Of a stretch of 64,000 nucleotides of DNA, positions 43,870 through 53,904 are shown piece after piece; positions within the stretch are counted from its first letter, which is position 1, and each line of letters begins with the position of its first letter. Both the position numbers and the translations under genes were made by a program. The notes beneath the pieces are model-generated. The model saw nothing but the letters and a program-made list of their open reading frames with translations, had not been told where the DNA came from and did not search any database. The stretch comes from Bacteroidaceae bacterium (GTDB taxonomy: Bacteria; Bacteroidota; Bacteroidia; Bacteroidales; Bacteroidaceae). The DNA is taken from positions 248,001 through 312,000 of the forward strand of contig JAFUFK010000012.1 of the NCBI GenBank assembly GCA_017469925.1. Reading direction: 5' to 3'.

Positions 43870-46800
43870 ATGAAATTTATAGATTTTCTGAGTAGTATCT
43901 TCGGTAACAAGGCCCAGCGCGACATGAAGGCCATTCAGCCCCTGGTAAATCAGGTGAAGGCCCTGTACCCCGAAGTGCAGTCGATGACGAACGACGAACT
44001 GCGCGCCAAGTCGCAGGAGATTAAGAACCAGGTGCAATCGGCCCCCGCCGACCTGCGCCGGCAGATAGACGAACTGAAGGCCAAAATCGAGGAAACCGAG
44101 ATTCAGGACCGTGCCCCCATCTTTGCCCAGATAGACAAACTGGAGAAGGAAGTGCTGGAGGTGCTGGAGAAGGCCCTCGAGGAGGTGCGCCCCATGGCCT
44201 TTGCCATCGTGAAGAGCACGGCCGAGCGTTTCACCAACAACAAGGACATCGTGGTGACGGCTACCGACTTCGACCGTGAACTGGCTGCCCGCCACGACTT
44301 CGTGGACATCGAGGGCGATAAGGCCATCTACCACAATACGTGGGTTGCCGGCGGCAACGAGACGGAGTGGAACATGATACACTACGATGTACAGCTCTTC
44401 GGTGGTACCGTCCTGCATCAGGGTAAGATTGCCGAGATGGCTACGGGTGAGGGTAAGACGCTGGTGGCCACGCTGCCCGTATTCCTCAATGCCCTGACGG
44501 GCAACGGCGTACACGTCGTTACCGTCAACGACTATCTGGCCAAGCGTGACTCGGAGTGGATGGGCCCGCTCTACATGTTCCACGGCCTCTCGGTCGATTG
44601 TATCGACAAGCACCAGCCCAATAGCGAGGCACGCCGCCGCGCCTACATGGCCGACATCACCTTCGGTACGAACAACGAGTTTGGCTTCGACTATCTGCGC
44701 GACAACATGGCCACCGACCCGAAGGACCTCGTGCAGCGCAGCCACAACTATGCCATCGTCGATGAGGTGGACTCCGTCCTTATCGATGATGCCCGTACGC
44801 CGCTGATTATCTCTGGTCCCGTGCCCAAGGGCGAAGACCAGATGTTCGAGGAGTATCAGCCCCTGGTCGAGCGTCTGGTGGGCGTGCAGCGCCAGTTGGC
44901 CACGCAATACCTGGCTGAGGCTAAGAACCTTATTGCCCAGGGACAGGAACAGCACAACCAGGAGATGACGGAAAAAGGTTTCCTTGCCCTCTACCGCAGC
45001 CATAAGGCCCTGCCTAAGAACAAGCCCCTCATCAAGTTCCTCTCTGAGCCTGGCATCAAGTCGGGTATGCTCAAGACCGAGGAAATCTACATGGAGAACA
45101 ACAATAAGCGCATGCCTGAGGCCGTCGAGCCTCTGTACTTCGTGGTCGATGAGAAGCAGAACAGTGCCGACCTGACCGACAAGGGCCATGAGTGGCTGGC
45201 CAAGCAGGTGAACGATAAGGACCTCTTCGTCCTGCCCGACCTGGCCATGCAGATGAGCGAAATCGAGGGCGAAGGCCTAACCGAGGAGGAACGCCTCGAA
45301 CGTAAGGATAAGCTCTACACCGAATACGCCATCAAGAGCGAGCGCATGCACACCCTGCAGCAACTCCTCAAGGCCTATGCCATGTTCAACCTCAACGAGG
45401 AGTACGTCATCATCGACGGTGAAGTGAAGATTGTCGATGAACAGACGGGCCGCATCATGGAAGGCCGCCGCTGGAGTGACGGACTGCACCAGGCCGTGGA
45501 GGCTAAGGAACACGTGCAGATTCAGGCCGCTACGCAGACCTTCGCCACCATCACCTTGCAGAACTACTTCCGCATGTACCACAAGTTGGCGGGTATGACC
45601 GGTACGGCCATTACCGAGGCTGGCGAGTTCTGGGACATCTATAAACTGGATGTGGTGGAGATTCCCACCAACCGTCCCATCGCCCGCGACGACATGGATG
45701 ACCGCGTCTATAAGACCCAGCGCGAGAAGTATAAGGCCGTCATCCAGGAGATTGAGCGCATGCGCAACAGCGGTCGCCCGACGTTGGTCGGTACGACGAG
45801 CGTCGAAATCAGTGAGATGCTGTCGAAGATGCTGCAAATGCGCAAGATTCCTCATCAGGTCTTGAACGCCAAACTCCACCAAAAGGAGGCCGACATCGTA
45901 GCCCTGGCCGGTCAATCGACTCCCGATGCCAACGGCAAGATGCTCGGTGCTGTTACCATTGCCACCAACATGGCCGGTCGTGGTACCGATATTAAGCTCT
46001 CGCCCGCAGTGCGTGAGGCAGGCGGATTGGCCATTATTGGTACCGAGCGCCACGAGAGCCGTCGTGTTGACCGCCAGCTGCGTGGTCGAAGCGGACGTCA
46101 GGGCGACCCCGGTTCGAGCGTATTCTTCGTTTCCCTCGAGGACAAACTGATGCGCCTCTTCGCCTCGGAACGTATCGCCAAGGTCATGGACCGTTTGGGA
46201 TTCGAGGACGGCGAGATGATTGAGCACCCGATGATTTCAAAATCTATCGAGCGTGCCCAGAAGAAGGTCGAGGAGAACCACTTCGGCGTACGTAAGCGCC
46301 TACTCGAGTACGACGACGTGATGAACAAGCAGCGCACCGTCATCTACGAAAAGCGTCGTCACGCCCTGATGGGTGAGCGCATCGGCATGGACATTGCCGA
46401 CATGATATGGGACCGCGTGTGCAACATATTGGAGAACAACGACTTCGTCGGCTGTCGCGAGCGCTTCCTCGAAGTGTTTGCCATGGAGTTCCCTCTGTCG
46501 CAGGACCGTCTCGAAGGTGGCAAGCTCGACGACTTGGCCGAAGAGGTTTACCAGAAGGTAATGGACCGCTTCAAGCAGAAGACCAACCTCATGGCCAGCA
46601 ATGCCCAGAAGGTGATTGCCCGCATCTACGAAAGTCCGCAGGGACAGATGTACGAACAGATTCGTGTGCCCGTGCTCGACGGACGTCATGTCTATCAGAT
46701 AATGGTAGGCCTGAAGGAGGCTTACGAGACGCAGTCGCAAGCTCTGGTAAAGGCCTTCGAGAAGGCCATCCTCCTGCACACCATCGACGAGGCTTGGAAG

Positions 46801-47211
46801 GAAAACCTGCGCCTGTTGGACGAACTGAAGCACTCGGTGCAGAATGCCTCTTACGAGCAGAAGGACCCCTTGCTCATCTTCAAGTTGGAGAGCGTAAAAC
46901 TCTTCGACGACATGGTCAACCGCATCAACAACAAGACCATCAGCGTCCTGATGCGTGGCTCTGTGCCCGATGTCGATGTGCAGATGACGCAGGCCCCCTT
47001 GCCCGACAGCCAACAGAACCGTCGCCAGCAATATACCGAGAGTCGTACCGACCTGACCGACCCAGCCCAGCGTGCAGCCGCCGCTCGCGACACCCGTGAG
47101 CAGCAAGGCCCTGTGCAGCCCATCACGGCCGAGAAACTCCCCGGTCGTAACGACCCCTGCCCCTGTGGCTCCGGCAAGAAGTTCAAGAACTGTCACGGCA
47201 AGAATCTATAA
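43870..47211 (+). CDS. secA: SecA preprotein translocase ATPase
   Basis: A 1113-residue motor that drives proteins through SecYEG. Walker [11 protein letters not shown] is near residue 188, [15 protein letters not shown] near 297, the second helicase domain [11 protein letters not shown] near 697, and the C-terminal zinc motif [14 protein letters not shown] at ~1096-1109. The extra length against E. coli (901) comes from insertions that are usual in Bacteroidetes. A 983-residue antisense frame over it is a shadow. An AT-rich simple filler (43841-43868) separates it from the PafA-like gene. Confidence 0.97.
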   Translation: MKFIDFLSSIFGNKAQRDMKAIQPLVNQVKALYPEVQSMTNDELRAKSQEIKNQVQSAPADLRRQIDELKAKIEETEIQDRAPIFAQIDKLEKEVLEVLEKALEEVRPMAFAIVKSTAERFTNNKDIVVTATDFDRELAARHDFVDIEGDKAIYHNTWVAGGNETEWNMIHYDVQLFGGTVLHQGKIAEMATGEGKTLVATLPVFLNALTGNGVHVVTVNDYLAKRDSEWMGPLYMFHGLSVDCIDKHQPNSEARRRAYMADITFGTNNEFGFDYLRDNMATDPKDLVQRSHNYAIVDEVDSVLIDDARTPLIISGPVPKGEDQMFEEYQPLVERLVGVQRQLATQYLAEAKNLIAQGQEQHNQEMTEKGFLALYRSHKALPKNKPLIKFLSEPGIKSGMLKTEEIYMENNNKRMPEAVEPLYFVVDEKQNSADLTDKGHEWLAKQVNDKDLFVLPDLAMQMSEIEGEGLTEEERLERKDKLYTEYAIKSERMHTLQQLLKAYAMFNLNEEYVIIDGEVKIVDEQTGRIMEGRRWSDGLHQAVEAKEHVQIQAATQTFATITLQNYFRMYHKLAGMTGTAITEAGEFWDIYKLDVVEIPTNRPIARDDMDDRVYKTQREKYKAVIQEIERMRNSGRPTLVGTTSVEISEMLSKMLQMRKIPHQVLNAKLHQKEADIVALAGQSTPDANGKMLGAVTIATNMAGRGTDIKLSPAVREAGGLAIIGTERHESRRVDRQLRGRSGRQGDPGSSVFFVSLEDKLMRLFASERIAKVMDRLGFEDGEMIEHPMISKSIERAQKKVEENHFGVRKRLLEYDDVMNKQRTVIYEKRRHALMGERIGMDIADMIWDRVCNILENNDFVGCRERFLEVFAMEFPLSQDRLEGGKLDDLAEEVYQKVMDRFKQKTNLMASNAQKVIARIYESPQGQMYEQIRVPVLDGRHVYQIMVGLKEAYETQSQALVKAFEKAILLHTIDEAWKENLRLLDELKHSVQNASYEQKDPLLIFKLESVKLFDDMVNRINNKTISVLMRGSVPDVDVQMTQAPLPDSQQNRRQQYTESRTDLTDPAQRAAAARDTREQQGPVQPITAEKLPGRNDPCPCGSGKKFKNCHGKNL

Positions 47212-47235
47212 CCCTCTATAACTCCCCATAAAACT

Positions 47236-47673
47236 ATGGAACCCACCCCACAGACCATTCAGCAAATCGAGCGTGCCATTCGCCGCATCGCGGAGAACTT
47301 CCCCCCCGAAAGCGACGCCGTACTGACGGACATCCATCTGCAGGTGAAGCCTTCCTCAGGCGAAATCCTGGCCTACGACGACAATGACGAAGAACTCACC
47401 CGTGTCGTTGTAGAGCAGTGGATTGAAGCCAAGGACGACGACTTCTACGAGGAAGCCGCGGCACAGCTCTGCCAGTGTATCGAGCAACTGCGCGAGACCA
47501 TCATCGACCGGATGTCCGTCATGCACCCCTTCTCCTTCGTTCTGCTCGACGAGGACAAGGAGACCCTGCGCGACCTCTATCTCGTCGATGACGACACCGT
47601 CATCCTCAGCCGCGGCCTGCTCGAAGGACTCGACGAGGAACTCGACCAGTTCCTGCGCGACCTCCTGGCCTAA
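47236..47673 (+). CDS. Small acidic conserved protein of unknown function
   Basis: A 145-residue, strongly acidic cytoplasmic protein with no signal or membrane segment. The middle has an alpha-helical Glu/Asp-rich stretch (EQWIEAKDDDFYEEAAAQL near 65) and the end a repeat of short leucine and acidic residues (LLEGLDEELDQFLRDLLA). It begins 24 bp after secA and is probably co-transcribed. I cannot name the family; a chaperone-like or secretion-linked role would be a guess from position. Confidence 0.7.
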   Translation: MEPTPQTIQQIERAIRRIAENFPPESDAVLTDIHLQVKPSSGEILAYDDNDEELTRVVVEQWIEAKDDDFYEEAAAQLCQCIEQLRETIIDRMSVMHPFSFVLLDEDKETLRDLYLVDDDTVILSRGLLEGLDEELDQFLRDLLA

Positions 47674-47720
47674 GACCTGTGGGCCTCTACCGCACTTTGT
47701 TAAACCAAATACGTAAAAAG

Positions 47721-50213
47721 ATGAAAAGATTGTTATTGTTAGCCCTCACGTTGGTTGTCGGACTCGGCACCACCTTTGCCGTTCCCGCCAAGCGAGGCGT
47801 TCGTAAGACCCTGACGTTGAATGACGGCACGCGCGTCGAAGCCACCCTGACTGGCGACGAACACGTCCACTATTACCTGACCGACGACCATCGCGCCATT
47901 CAGCGAGTTGGGGATGCCTACCAGTTTGTCAGTCGCGACTCGTTGCAGCAAGTCCACCTGAAGCGCCTTACCGCGCGCAATAAGATTCGTGCCAACCGTC
48001 CTCGCAAGGCCGAGTACAAGGGCCAGAAGAAGGGACTCGTCATCCTCGTCGAGTTCTCTGATATCAAGTTCACCTACGACAAGGCCACCTTCAATGACTA
48101 TTTCAATAAAGTCGGCTTCAACCTCGATGGCATGAAAGGCTCCGTCCACGACTACTTCTACGAGCAGAGCTATGGCCAGTTCGACCTCGAGTTCGATGTC
48201 GTGGGGCCTGTGAAAGCTTCTTATGCAGCCAGTTACTATGCAGGACAAAATAGCCGTGTTGCAGCTCTCGTCAATACACTCTGCAAGCAGGTTGATGACC
48301 AAGTCGATTACAATAAGTATGACTGGGACGGCGATGGCGTGGTCGATCAAGTCTATGTCATCTATGCCGGATATGGCGAGGCACAGGGTGCTGAAAATAC
48401 CATTTGGCCCCATGAGTGGACTGTGGCTGGTGGCGCAACACCTTATAAGACAAAGGATGGCCCCAGTATCTACACCTATGGTATCTCCTGCGAACTGATG
48501 GGCGATGGCAAGAACAATACGGGCCACCTCGACGGCATCGGCACCTCCTGCCACGAGTTCAGCCACTGCCTGGGCTTCCCCGATTTCTATGATACCAGCG
48601 ACAATGGCAGTAACTTCGGCATGGGAGCTTGGGACCTGATGGACTACGGTTGCTACAACGGCGACTCCAATGGCCACAGCCCCAGCGGCTACACCGCCTA
48701 TGAGCGCTGGGTTGCAGGCTGGTTGGAGCCCGTAGAACTAAACGCAAGCTGTCAGGTTGTCGACATGCCAGCCATCCAGGATGAGCCACGTGCATACGTT
48801 TTGTACAATGATGCAAACCATAATGAGTATTACTTGTTGGCTAATCATCAGCTGAAGGGCTTTGATGCAGCTGCTGGTGGGCATGGACTATTGGTGATAC
48901 ATGCCGATTACAATGCTTCTGCATGGGCTTCTAATAGAGTCAATGTAGAAGCCGACCATCAGCGAATGACTATTATACCTGCCGACAATACAGCCACATC
49001 AGGAAGTCTTGCAGGTGATCCCTTCCCTGGAACGCGTAAGAAAAAAGAACTTTCTAATACGAGCACTCCTCGGGCTACTCTCTATAACGAGAATACCGAT
49101 GGAATGAAACTGATGAATAAGCCTATTAGCGGAATAGACGAAACGGCGGGCTTGGTTTCGTTTAACTTTATGGGAGGTGTGCCCTTGGACGCTCCTATTG
49201 TCTTAGAGGCCTCCAATATTACGGCCAGCAGTTTCGTGGCAAATTGGCAGGCCGTTGATGGGGCAACCGACTATACGATAAGTCTGACTAAGACCTTGTC
49301 GGGAGAAGATATAGAGCCCTTTGCAATCTTTGAGGAAGACTTTGAGAAGTTTACGGATTCGACGCTTGACCCGCCAGATGTTTCGGCGTCGCTTGATGAT
49401 TATACCAACATTCCCGGGTGGACTGGATCTCACCTTTATACGTCAAAGAGCAAACTTCGTGTAGGAAAGAAGAATTATGCAGGTGAACTGATCTCGCCAA
49501 TATTTGAGGCCCCGTTGCACGACACTCTAACAGTGCTGATTGCGCCTATTAGTGCGGCTCGTATGGCAACAACCAAAGTGCAGGTCCGTATAAACGCGCC
49601 TGAACGTGGTGGCTATTTGTATGCCAATATCGATTCTGTTCCATTGGCTTCCTCTAAAGAGGCGGGTATGAGTTACATCCTTACAGCTCCTTGGTCGTAT
49701 GGCTCTTTCCAGATAGCTGTTTATCCAGAGTCGACAGAAGCTGGTATTTATATGGATTATTTAGCTGCGATTGATGGATTGCCAGACTTTGATGATGATG
49801 AAAAGGACCTGCCTCGCAGACAAAAGGGAAATAGCGGGGAGAATAATGCCCCCTCTTTTGTCGGACTACCTGTGGAGTGGACATGGGTAAGTGAGGGTGA
49901 AAACACGATTCCAACTCCTTCGAGAGCGCCTCGTGTCGTAACTACTACATATACGACAACAGCCACGAGCTATGAGTTTACCAATTTGGAACCAGCCTCC
50001 TATTCATATAAGGTAAGGGCGAATACAACAAATGGAGTGTCGCCTTGGAGTGATGAACAGAATGTGGCACTTGCAGATGGCCTATATGATATTCGGACTG
50101 CCATGCCAAAGTCGGGCCGCACCTACATGCTCGACGGCCGTCAGGTGGAGAGTGGCACGCCGCTTCGTCCCGGCATCTACGTGCGCGACGGCAAGAAGTT
50201 CCTTGTCCGCTAA
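47721..50213 (+). CDS. Secreted M6-family metalloprotease with FnIII domain and sorting tail
   Basis: An 830-residue protein from ATG 47721 (signal peptide follows; the frame opens 42 bases earlier). The M6 zinc motif is HEFSHCLGFPDFYD near residue 277, with the Met-turn region GMGAWDLMDYG near 301. From ~487 a fibronectin III domain begins (APIVLEASNITASSFVANW), is interrupted by a ~170-residue beta jelly-roll (~533-703) and resumes at ~713 (YTTTATSYEFTNLEPASYSY). The tail LDGRQVESG...GIYVRDGKK is a sorting-type signal. Codon bias shifts to AT-rich between ~48780 and 50090 and back again at the tail, suggesting a mosaic gene. Confidence 0.88.
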   Translation: MKRLLLLALTLVVGLGTTFAVPAKRGVRKTLTLNDGTRVEATLTGDEHVHYYLTDDHRAIQRVGDAYQFVSRDSLQQVHLKRLTARNKIRANRPRKAEYKGQKKGLVILVEFSDIKFTYDKATFNDYFNKVGFNLDGMKGSVHDYFYEQSYGQFDLEFDVVGPVKASYAASYYAGQNSRVAALVNTLCKQVDDQVDYNKYDWDGDGVVDQVYVIYAGYGEAQGAENTIWPHEWTVAGGATPYKTKDGPSIYTYGISCELMGDGKNNTGHLDGIGTSCHEFSHCLGFPDFYDTSDNGSNFGMGAWDLMDYGCYNGDSNGHSPSGYTAYERWVAGWLEPVELNASCQVVDMPAIQDEPRAYVLYNDANHNEYYLLANHQLKGFDAAAGGHGLLVIHADYNASAWASNRVNVEADHQRMTIIPADNTATSGSLAGDPFPGTRKKKELSNTSTPRATLYNENTDGMKLMNKPISGIDETAGLVSFNFMGGVPLDAPIVLEASNITASSFVANWQAVDGATDYTISLTKTLSGEDIEPFAIFEEDFEKFTDSTLDPPDVSASLDDYTNIPGWTGSHLYTSKSKLRVGKKNYAGELISPIFEAPLHDTLTVLIAPISAARMATTKVQVRINAPERGGYLYANIDSVPLASSKEAGMSYILTAPWSYGSFQIAVYPESTEAGIYMDYLAAIDGLPDFDDDEKDLPRRQKGNSGENNAPSFVGLPVEWTWVSEGENTIPTPSRAPRVVTTTYTTTATSYEFTNLEPASYSYKVRANTTNGVSPWSDEQNVALADGLYDIRTAMPKSGRTYMLDGRQVESGTPLRPGIYVRDGKKFLVR

Positions 50214-50236
50214 ACGAGAGCCACATCAAGTATTTA

Positions 50237-50271
50237 TATCCCACGAACTCCGGTTTGTGGGATATTCTTTT
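50237..50271 (+). terminator. Intrinsic terminator after the M6 protease
   Basis: A 12-bp stem with one G-T pair (TATCCCACGAAC / GTTTGTGGGATA; 50237-50248 and 50253-50264) and a TCCG tetraloop is followed by TTCTTTTTG. Confidence 0.8.
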
Positions 50272-50337
50272 TGTGCCATAGGTGGCACAAATCCGTGCCA
50301 TTGGTGACACTCCCCCGTGCCATAGGTGGCACAACGG
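50272..50337. repeat. Three tandem 22-bp palindromic repeats
   Basis: GTGCCATAGGTGGCAC occurs at 50273-50288 and 50317-50332, with a variant GTGCCATTGGTGACAC at 50295-50310. The spacing is exactly 22 bp. Each unit is an inverted repeat (GTGCC/GGCAC). They directly follow the terminator. The remainder of the 50338-50552 spacer has an AT-rich TATATATA stretch (50385-50397), a GC-rich GGCGCCTGCGCC stretch (50400-50411) and no gene. Confidence 0.75.
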
Positions 50338-50552
50338 GACTTTGTACTCAGCCGGAATTTACGCGTGCGCGCGTTTCCTTAATATATTATATATATAGGG
50401 GCGCCTGCGCCAGGGCATAAGAAGTTTGACGAATTGTAACTTTTCGTGCCCCTGCTTTAACAAAAACTCATAATTCGTAACTGAAAAAGGCGATTTTCTT
50501 TTGTTTTTTTAACTTTTTACTGCGAAAATGCAAATAAATCAAAAAATATGCT

Positions 50553-50560
50553 TATCTTTG
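50553..50560 (+). promoter_or_regulatory. Bacteroidetes -7 element for the susCD-like operon
   Basis: TATCTTTG matches TAnnTTTG, about 107 bp before the first start codon. No TTTG -33 box is present at the usual distance, which fits a regulated promoter. The leader of about 100 bases is long for a Bacteroidetes mRNA. Confidence 0.6.
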
Positions 50561-50666
50561 CACCTTGAAAATGTGTATCTGAGCCATTGGTAGCTCATGA
50601 ACAGGTAAAAAGAGAAAGGAAATTATTAATTAAATTATGTTTAACATTAAAGCAAAAGAGTATTCT

Positions 50667-53600
50667 ATGAGAAAGAGAATTGCGCTTTTCTTGGCTTGCT
50701 TTTTCATGGCAAGTCTGGCTTTCGCCCAAACGAAGGTGACGGGTACCGTTATCAGCGTTGAGGACGGTGAGCCTATCCCCGGAGCCTCTGTATTGTTGGA
50801 AGGTACCAAGACAGGTGTCGTCACCAATGCAGATGGTAAGTTCTCCTTGACAGTTCCTGCAGGCGTGAAGCGCCTGGAGGTAAGCTGCTCGGGTATGATT
50901 AAGCAGTTGGTGCGTGTAAAGCCCGTCATCAACGTCGAACTGGAGACCGACAATAAGGCCCTGGACGAGGTGATGGTCGTTGCTTATGGTACAAGTACCA
51001 AACAGTCTTTCACGGGATCTGCTTCAGTTGTAGGCACAGAGCAAATCGAAGCATTGCAGAGTACCAATGCGCTGGACGCTCTAACAGGTCATGTGGCTGG
51101 TGTCGAGTTGTACAGCCTTACGGGTAACCCTGCCAACAACAAACCCAGCATCCGTATTCGTGGTGTAAGCTCTCTGAGTGCGGAGACAGAGCCTTTGCTC
51201 GTTGTTGATGGTGCTCCTTATGGTGGTGACATGAACACCATCAATACGGCCGATGTCGAAAGTCTGACTGTACTGAAGGATGCTGCTGCCACCTCTCTGT
51301 ATGGTGCTCGTGGTGCCAATGGCGTTGTGCTGATTACTACGAAGAATGGTAAGCGTGGCGATGCCAAGGTGACTTTGGATGCCAAGTGGGGTTCGAATGG
51401 TCGTGCACGTCGTGAGTACAAGACCGTCAGCAGCCCCGCCCAGTACTATGAGATGTACTATGGTGCCCTGAACAATTATGCTCAGGATAAGTTGGGTTAT
51501 ACGGCTTCTCAGGCTAACCAATGGGCAAACCGCAACCTCACAGCCAGCAACAACTATGGTCTTGGTATGAATGTTTATGATGTTCCTGCTGGTCAGCAGT
51601 TGATTGGTATGAATGGCAAGCTGAATCCTAACGCAAAGCTTGGCCGTACCGTGACCTATGCAGGTGAGGACTATCTGCTCATGCCTGACGACTGGCTCGA
51701 TGCCGCATACAGCCATGGTCTGCGTCAGGAGTACAATGTTAATGTCAGCAAGGCCGACGAAAAAGGTAGCTTCTTCGCTAGCTTCGGTTACATCAACAAC
51801 GAAGGTATCACCTACAACAGCAGCATGGAGAACATAAATGGCCGTTTGAAGGCAGATCTGCAGGCCAAGAAGTGGTTGAAGGTAGGTGGAAACATGTCCT
51901 ATAGCCATTATAATGCAAAGTCGATGCTGGCCGATGGTACAAGCAATAGCTCAGCCAACATCTTTGCTGTTGCAACTCAGATAGCCCCTATCTATCCTTT
52001 GTATATCCGTAATACAGACGGAAGCATAAAGATAGATCCTCGCAACGGCCAACGGATGTATGACTGGGCCGATGGCGGTAATGCTGGAACTTCGCGTCCT
52101 GTCATGACTGGTTCTAACGCTGTTCAGCAGCAACAATTAGACCTGAATCAGTGGGAAGGCAATGCCTTGAGCGCTACAGGCTTCGCTGAAATCCGCTTTG
52201 CTAAAGACTTCAAGTTCACCAGCCAGAATACGGTGAATCTTGATGAAAGCCGTAGCACTGACCTGACTAACCCCTATTATGGTAACTATGCTGGTCAGAA
52301 CGGTATCCTCTATAAGGCTCATAGCCGCACGCTTGACTACACCTTCCGTCAGCAGTTAGACTGGACTCACATGTTTGGCTCGCATGACGTAAGTGCCATG
52401 GTTGGTCATGAGTGGTATCGCAATAACTACTATTACCTGACTGCCAGCAAGTACAACATGTTCGACCCGAGCAATCTCGAGTTGAATGGTGCAGTTTCTG
52501 ATAATTCAGGTGCAGGTTCCTATACTACGATGTACAACGATGAAGCATACTTCGCTCGTGCACAGTACAACTATGCCCTGAAGTACTTCCTGTCTGCAAC
52601 GTATCGTCGTGAAGCTTCAAGTCGCTTCTCGAAGAATGACGGCCGCTGGTGGGGTAACTTCTGGAGCGCCAGTGCTGCTTGGGTAATCTCTCAGGAAAAG
52701 TTCATGCAGAAAGCAACGTGGGTTGACTTCCTGAAGCTGAAGTTGAGCTATGGTGAGCAGGGTAACGACAATATCTCAAACTACCTCTACACCAACCGTT
52801 ACTCAGTTGTTAACTCTGGCGGCAATCCTGCTGTTATTCCCAGCTCAACAAAGGGTAACAAGGACATCACCTGGGAAACAATTGGTGAACTGAACGGAGG
52901 TTTGGAATTTGGCCTGTTCAAGAATCGTTTGAACGGTAGTATCGAGTACTTCTGGCGTAAGACCAGCGACATGCTCTATTTCTTCTCTCTGCCTCGTTCG
53001 TCAGGTTTCGGTGGTTACTATGACAACGTGGGTGACATGGTTAACCATGGTGTTGAGGTTGAATTGGATGCCAACATCCTCAGTTATCAGAACTTCAAGT
53101 GGAACGTAGGTGTCAACCTGACCCATTACAAGAATGAAATCACCAGCATGCCTGAAGAGAAAAAGACCGCTACGGTTTATGACTTCGATGGTAAGGAATT
53201 CCATGGTTATACGAACGGTAACATGTTCCTGGGTGAAGACCTCAGCATCGGTAGTTACTACATGCCTCGATATGCAGGTGTGGATAAGGCAACTGGTGAG
53301 AGCCTCTGGTATTACAACAAGGCTGACGGCTCCAAGGGTACTACTGCCAACTACGACGAGGCAACCGACTATGTCGTAAGTGAGAGCCTCCTGCCTAAGT
53401 TATTTGGTGGTATCAACACCCGTGTTGAACTCTATGGATTTGAACTTGGCGTAGATTTCGCTTATCAGATTGGCGGTAAGATTTATGACAGTCCTTATGC
53501 AACCTACATGAGTTCTCCCACAAACAGCAGCCGTGGTGACAACTTCCATGCTGACCTTTTGAAGGCTTGGACTCCCACCAATACCAATACTGATATTCCT

Positions 53601-53897
53601 CGCTTGCAGTACGCAGACCAGTATTCTGCAAGTCTGAGCACCCGCTTCCTGACCAAGGCCAGCTACCTGAGCCTGCAGAACCTGACCTTTGGCTACAACT
53701 TGCCCGCTACGATGCTGCGCAAGGCTAAGATTGATGCAGTGAAGTTGTACGTGAATGCCAGCAACGTATGGTTGTGGAGCAAGCGTCAGGGTCTCGATCC
53801 TCGTACTGCAGCTACCAACTTTACCTATGGTACCTCTAATGCTACTTACTACTCTACAATCCGTACCATTAGTGCCGGTGTGAAAGTAACCTTCTAA
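50667..53897 (+). CDS. SusC/RagA-family TonB-linked outer-membrane transporter
   Basis: A 1076-residue protein from ATG 50667, where the signal peptide RKRIALFLACFFMASLAFAQ starts; ATG 50637 would add ten residues. After the signal comes a carboxypeptidase-regulatory-like domain (VTGTVISVEDGEPIPGASVL, ~23-100), the SusC plug (~110-225; SIRIRGVSSL, and NGVVLITTKNGK as the family hallmark) and a 22-strand barrel ending in VKVTF. It imports an oligosaccharide, peptide or other large nutrient with TonB energy. The substrate is unknown: no hydrolase or sensor gene lies nearby. Confidence 0.95.
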   Translation: MRKRIALFLACFFMASLAFAQTKVTGTVISVEDGEPIPGASVLLEGTKTGVVTNADGKFSLTVPAGVKRLEVSCSGMIKQLVRVKPVINVELETDNKALDEVMVVAYGTSTKQSFTGSASVVGTEQIEALQSTNALDALTGHVAGVELYSLTGNPANNKPSIRIRGVSSLSAETEPLLVVDGAPYGGDMNTINTADVESLTVLKDAAATSLYGARGANGVVLITTKNGKRGDAKVTLDAKWGSNGRARREYKTVSSPAQYYEMYYGALNNYAQDKLGYTASQANQWANRNLTASNNYGLGMNVYDVPAGQQLIGMNGKLNPNAKLGRTVTYAGEDYLLMPDDWLDAAYSHGLRQEYNVNVSKADEKGSFFASFGYINNEGITYNSSMENINGRLKADLQAKKWLKVGGNMSYSHYNAKSMLADGTSNSSANIFAVATQIAPIYPLYIRNTDGSIKIDPRNGQRMYDWADGGNAGTSRPVMTGSNAVQQQQLDLNQWEGNALSATGFAEIRFAKDFKFTSQNTVNLDESRSTDLTNPYYGNYAGQNGILYKAHSRTLDYTFRQQLDWTHMFGSHDVSAMVGHEWYRNNYYYLTASKYNMFDPSNLELNGAVSDNSGAGSYTTMYNDEAYFARAQYNYALKYFLSATYRREASSRFSKNDGRWWGNFWSASAAWVISQEKFMQKATWVDFLKLKLSYGEQGNDNISNYLYTNRYSVVNSGGNPAVIPSSTKGNKDITWETIGELNGGLEFGLFKNRLNGSIEYFWRKTSDMLYFFSLPRSSGFGGYYDNVGDMVNHGVEVELDANILSYQNFKWNVGVNLTHYKNEITSMPEEKKTATVYDFDGKEFHGYTNGNMFLGEDLSIGSYYMPRYAGVDKATGESLWYYNKADGSKGTTANYDEATDYVVSESLLPKLFGGINTRVELYGFELGVDFAYQIGGKIYDSPYATYMSSPTNSSRGDNFHADLLKAWTPTNTNTDIPRLQYADQYSASLSTRFLTKASYLSLQNLTFGYNLPATMLRKAKIDAVKLYVNASNVWLWSKRQGLDPRTAATNFTYGTSNATYYSTIRTISAGVKVTF

Positions 53898-53904
53898 AAA
53901 AGTT

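Noticed and set aside
42238-45189. A 983-residue open frame antisense to the PafA-like gene and secA
   Set aside because: It overlaps two clear genes; the strong C/G-ending codons open the opposite strand. Its protein shows no family features.
50272-50337. The three 22-bp repeats as a CRISPR array
   Set aside because: Units abut without spacers of distinct sequence and no cas genes are near.
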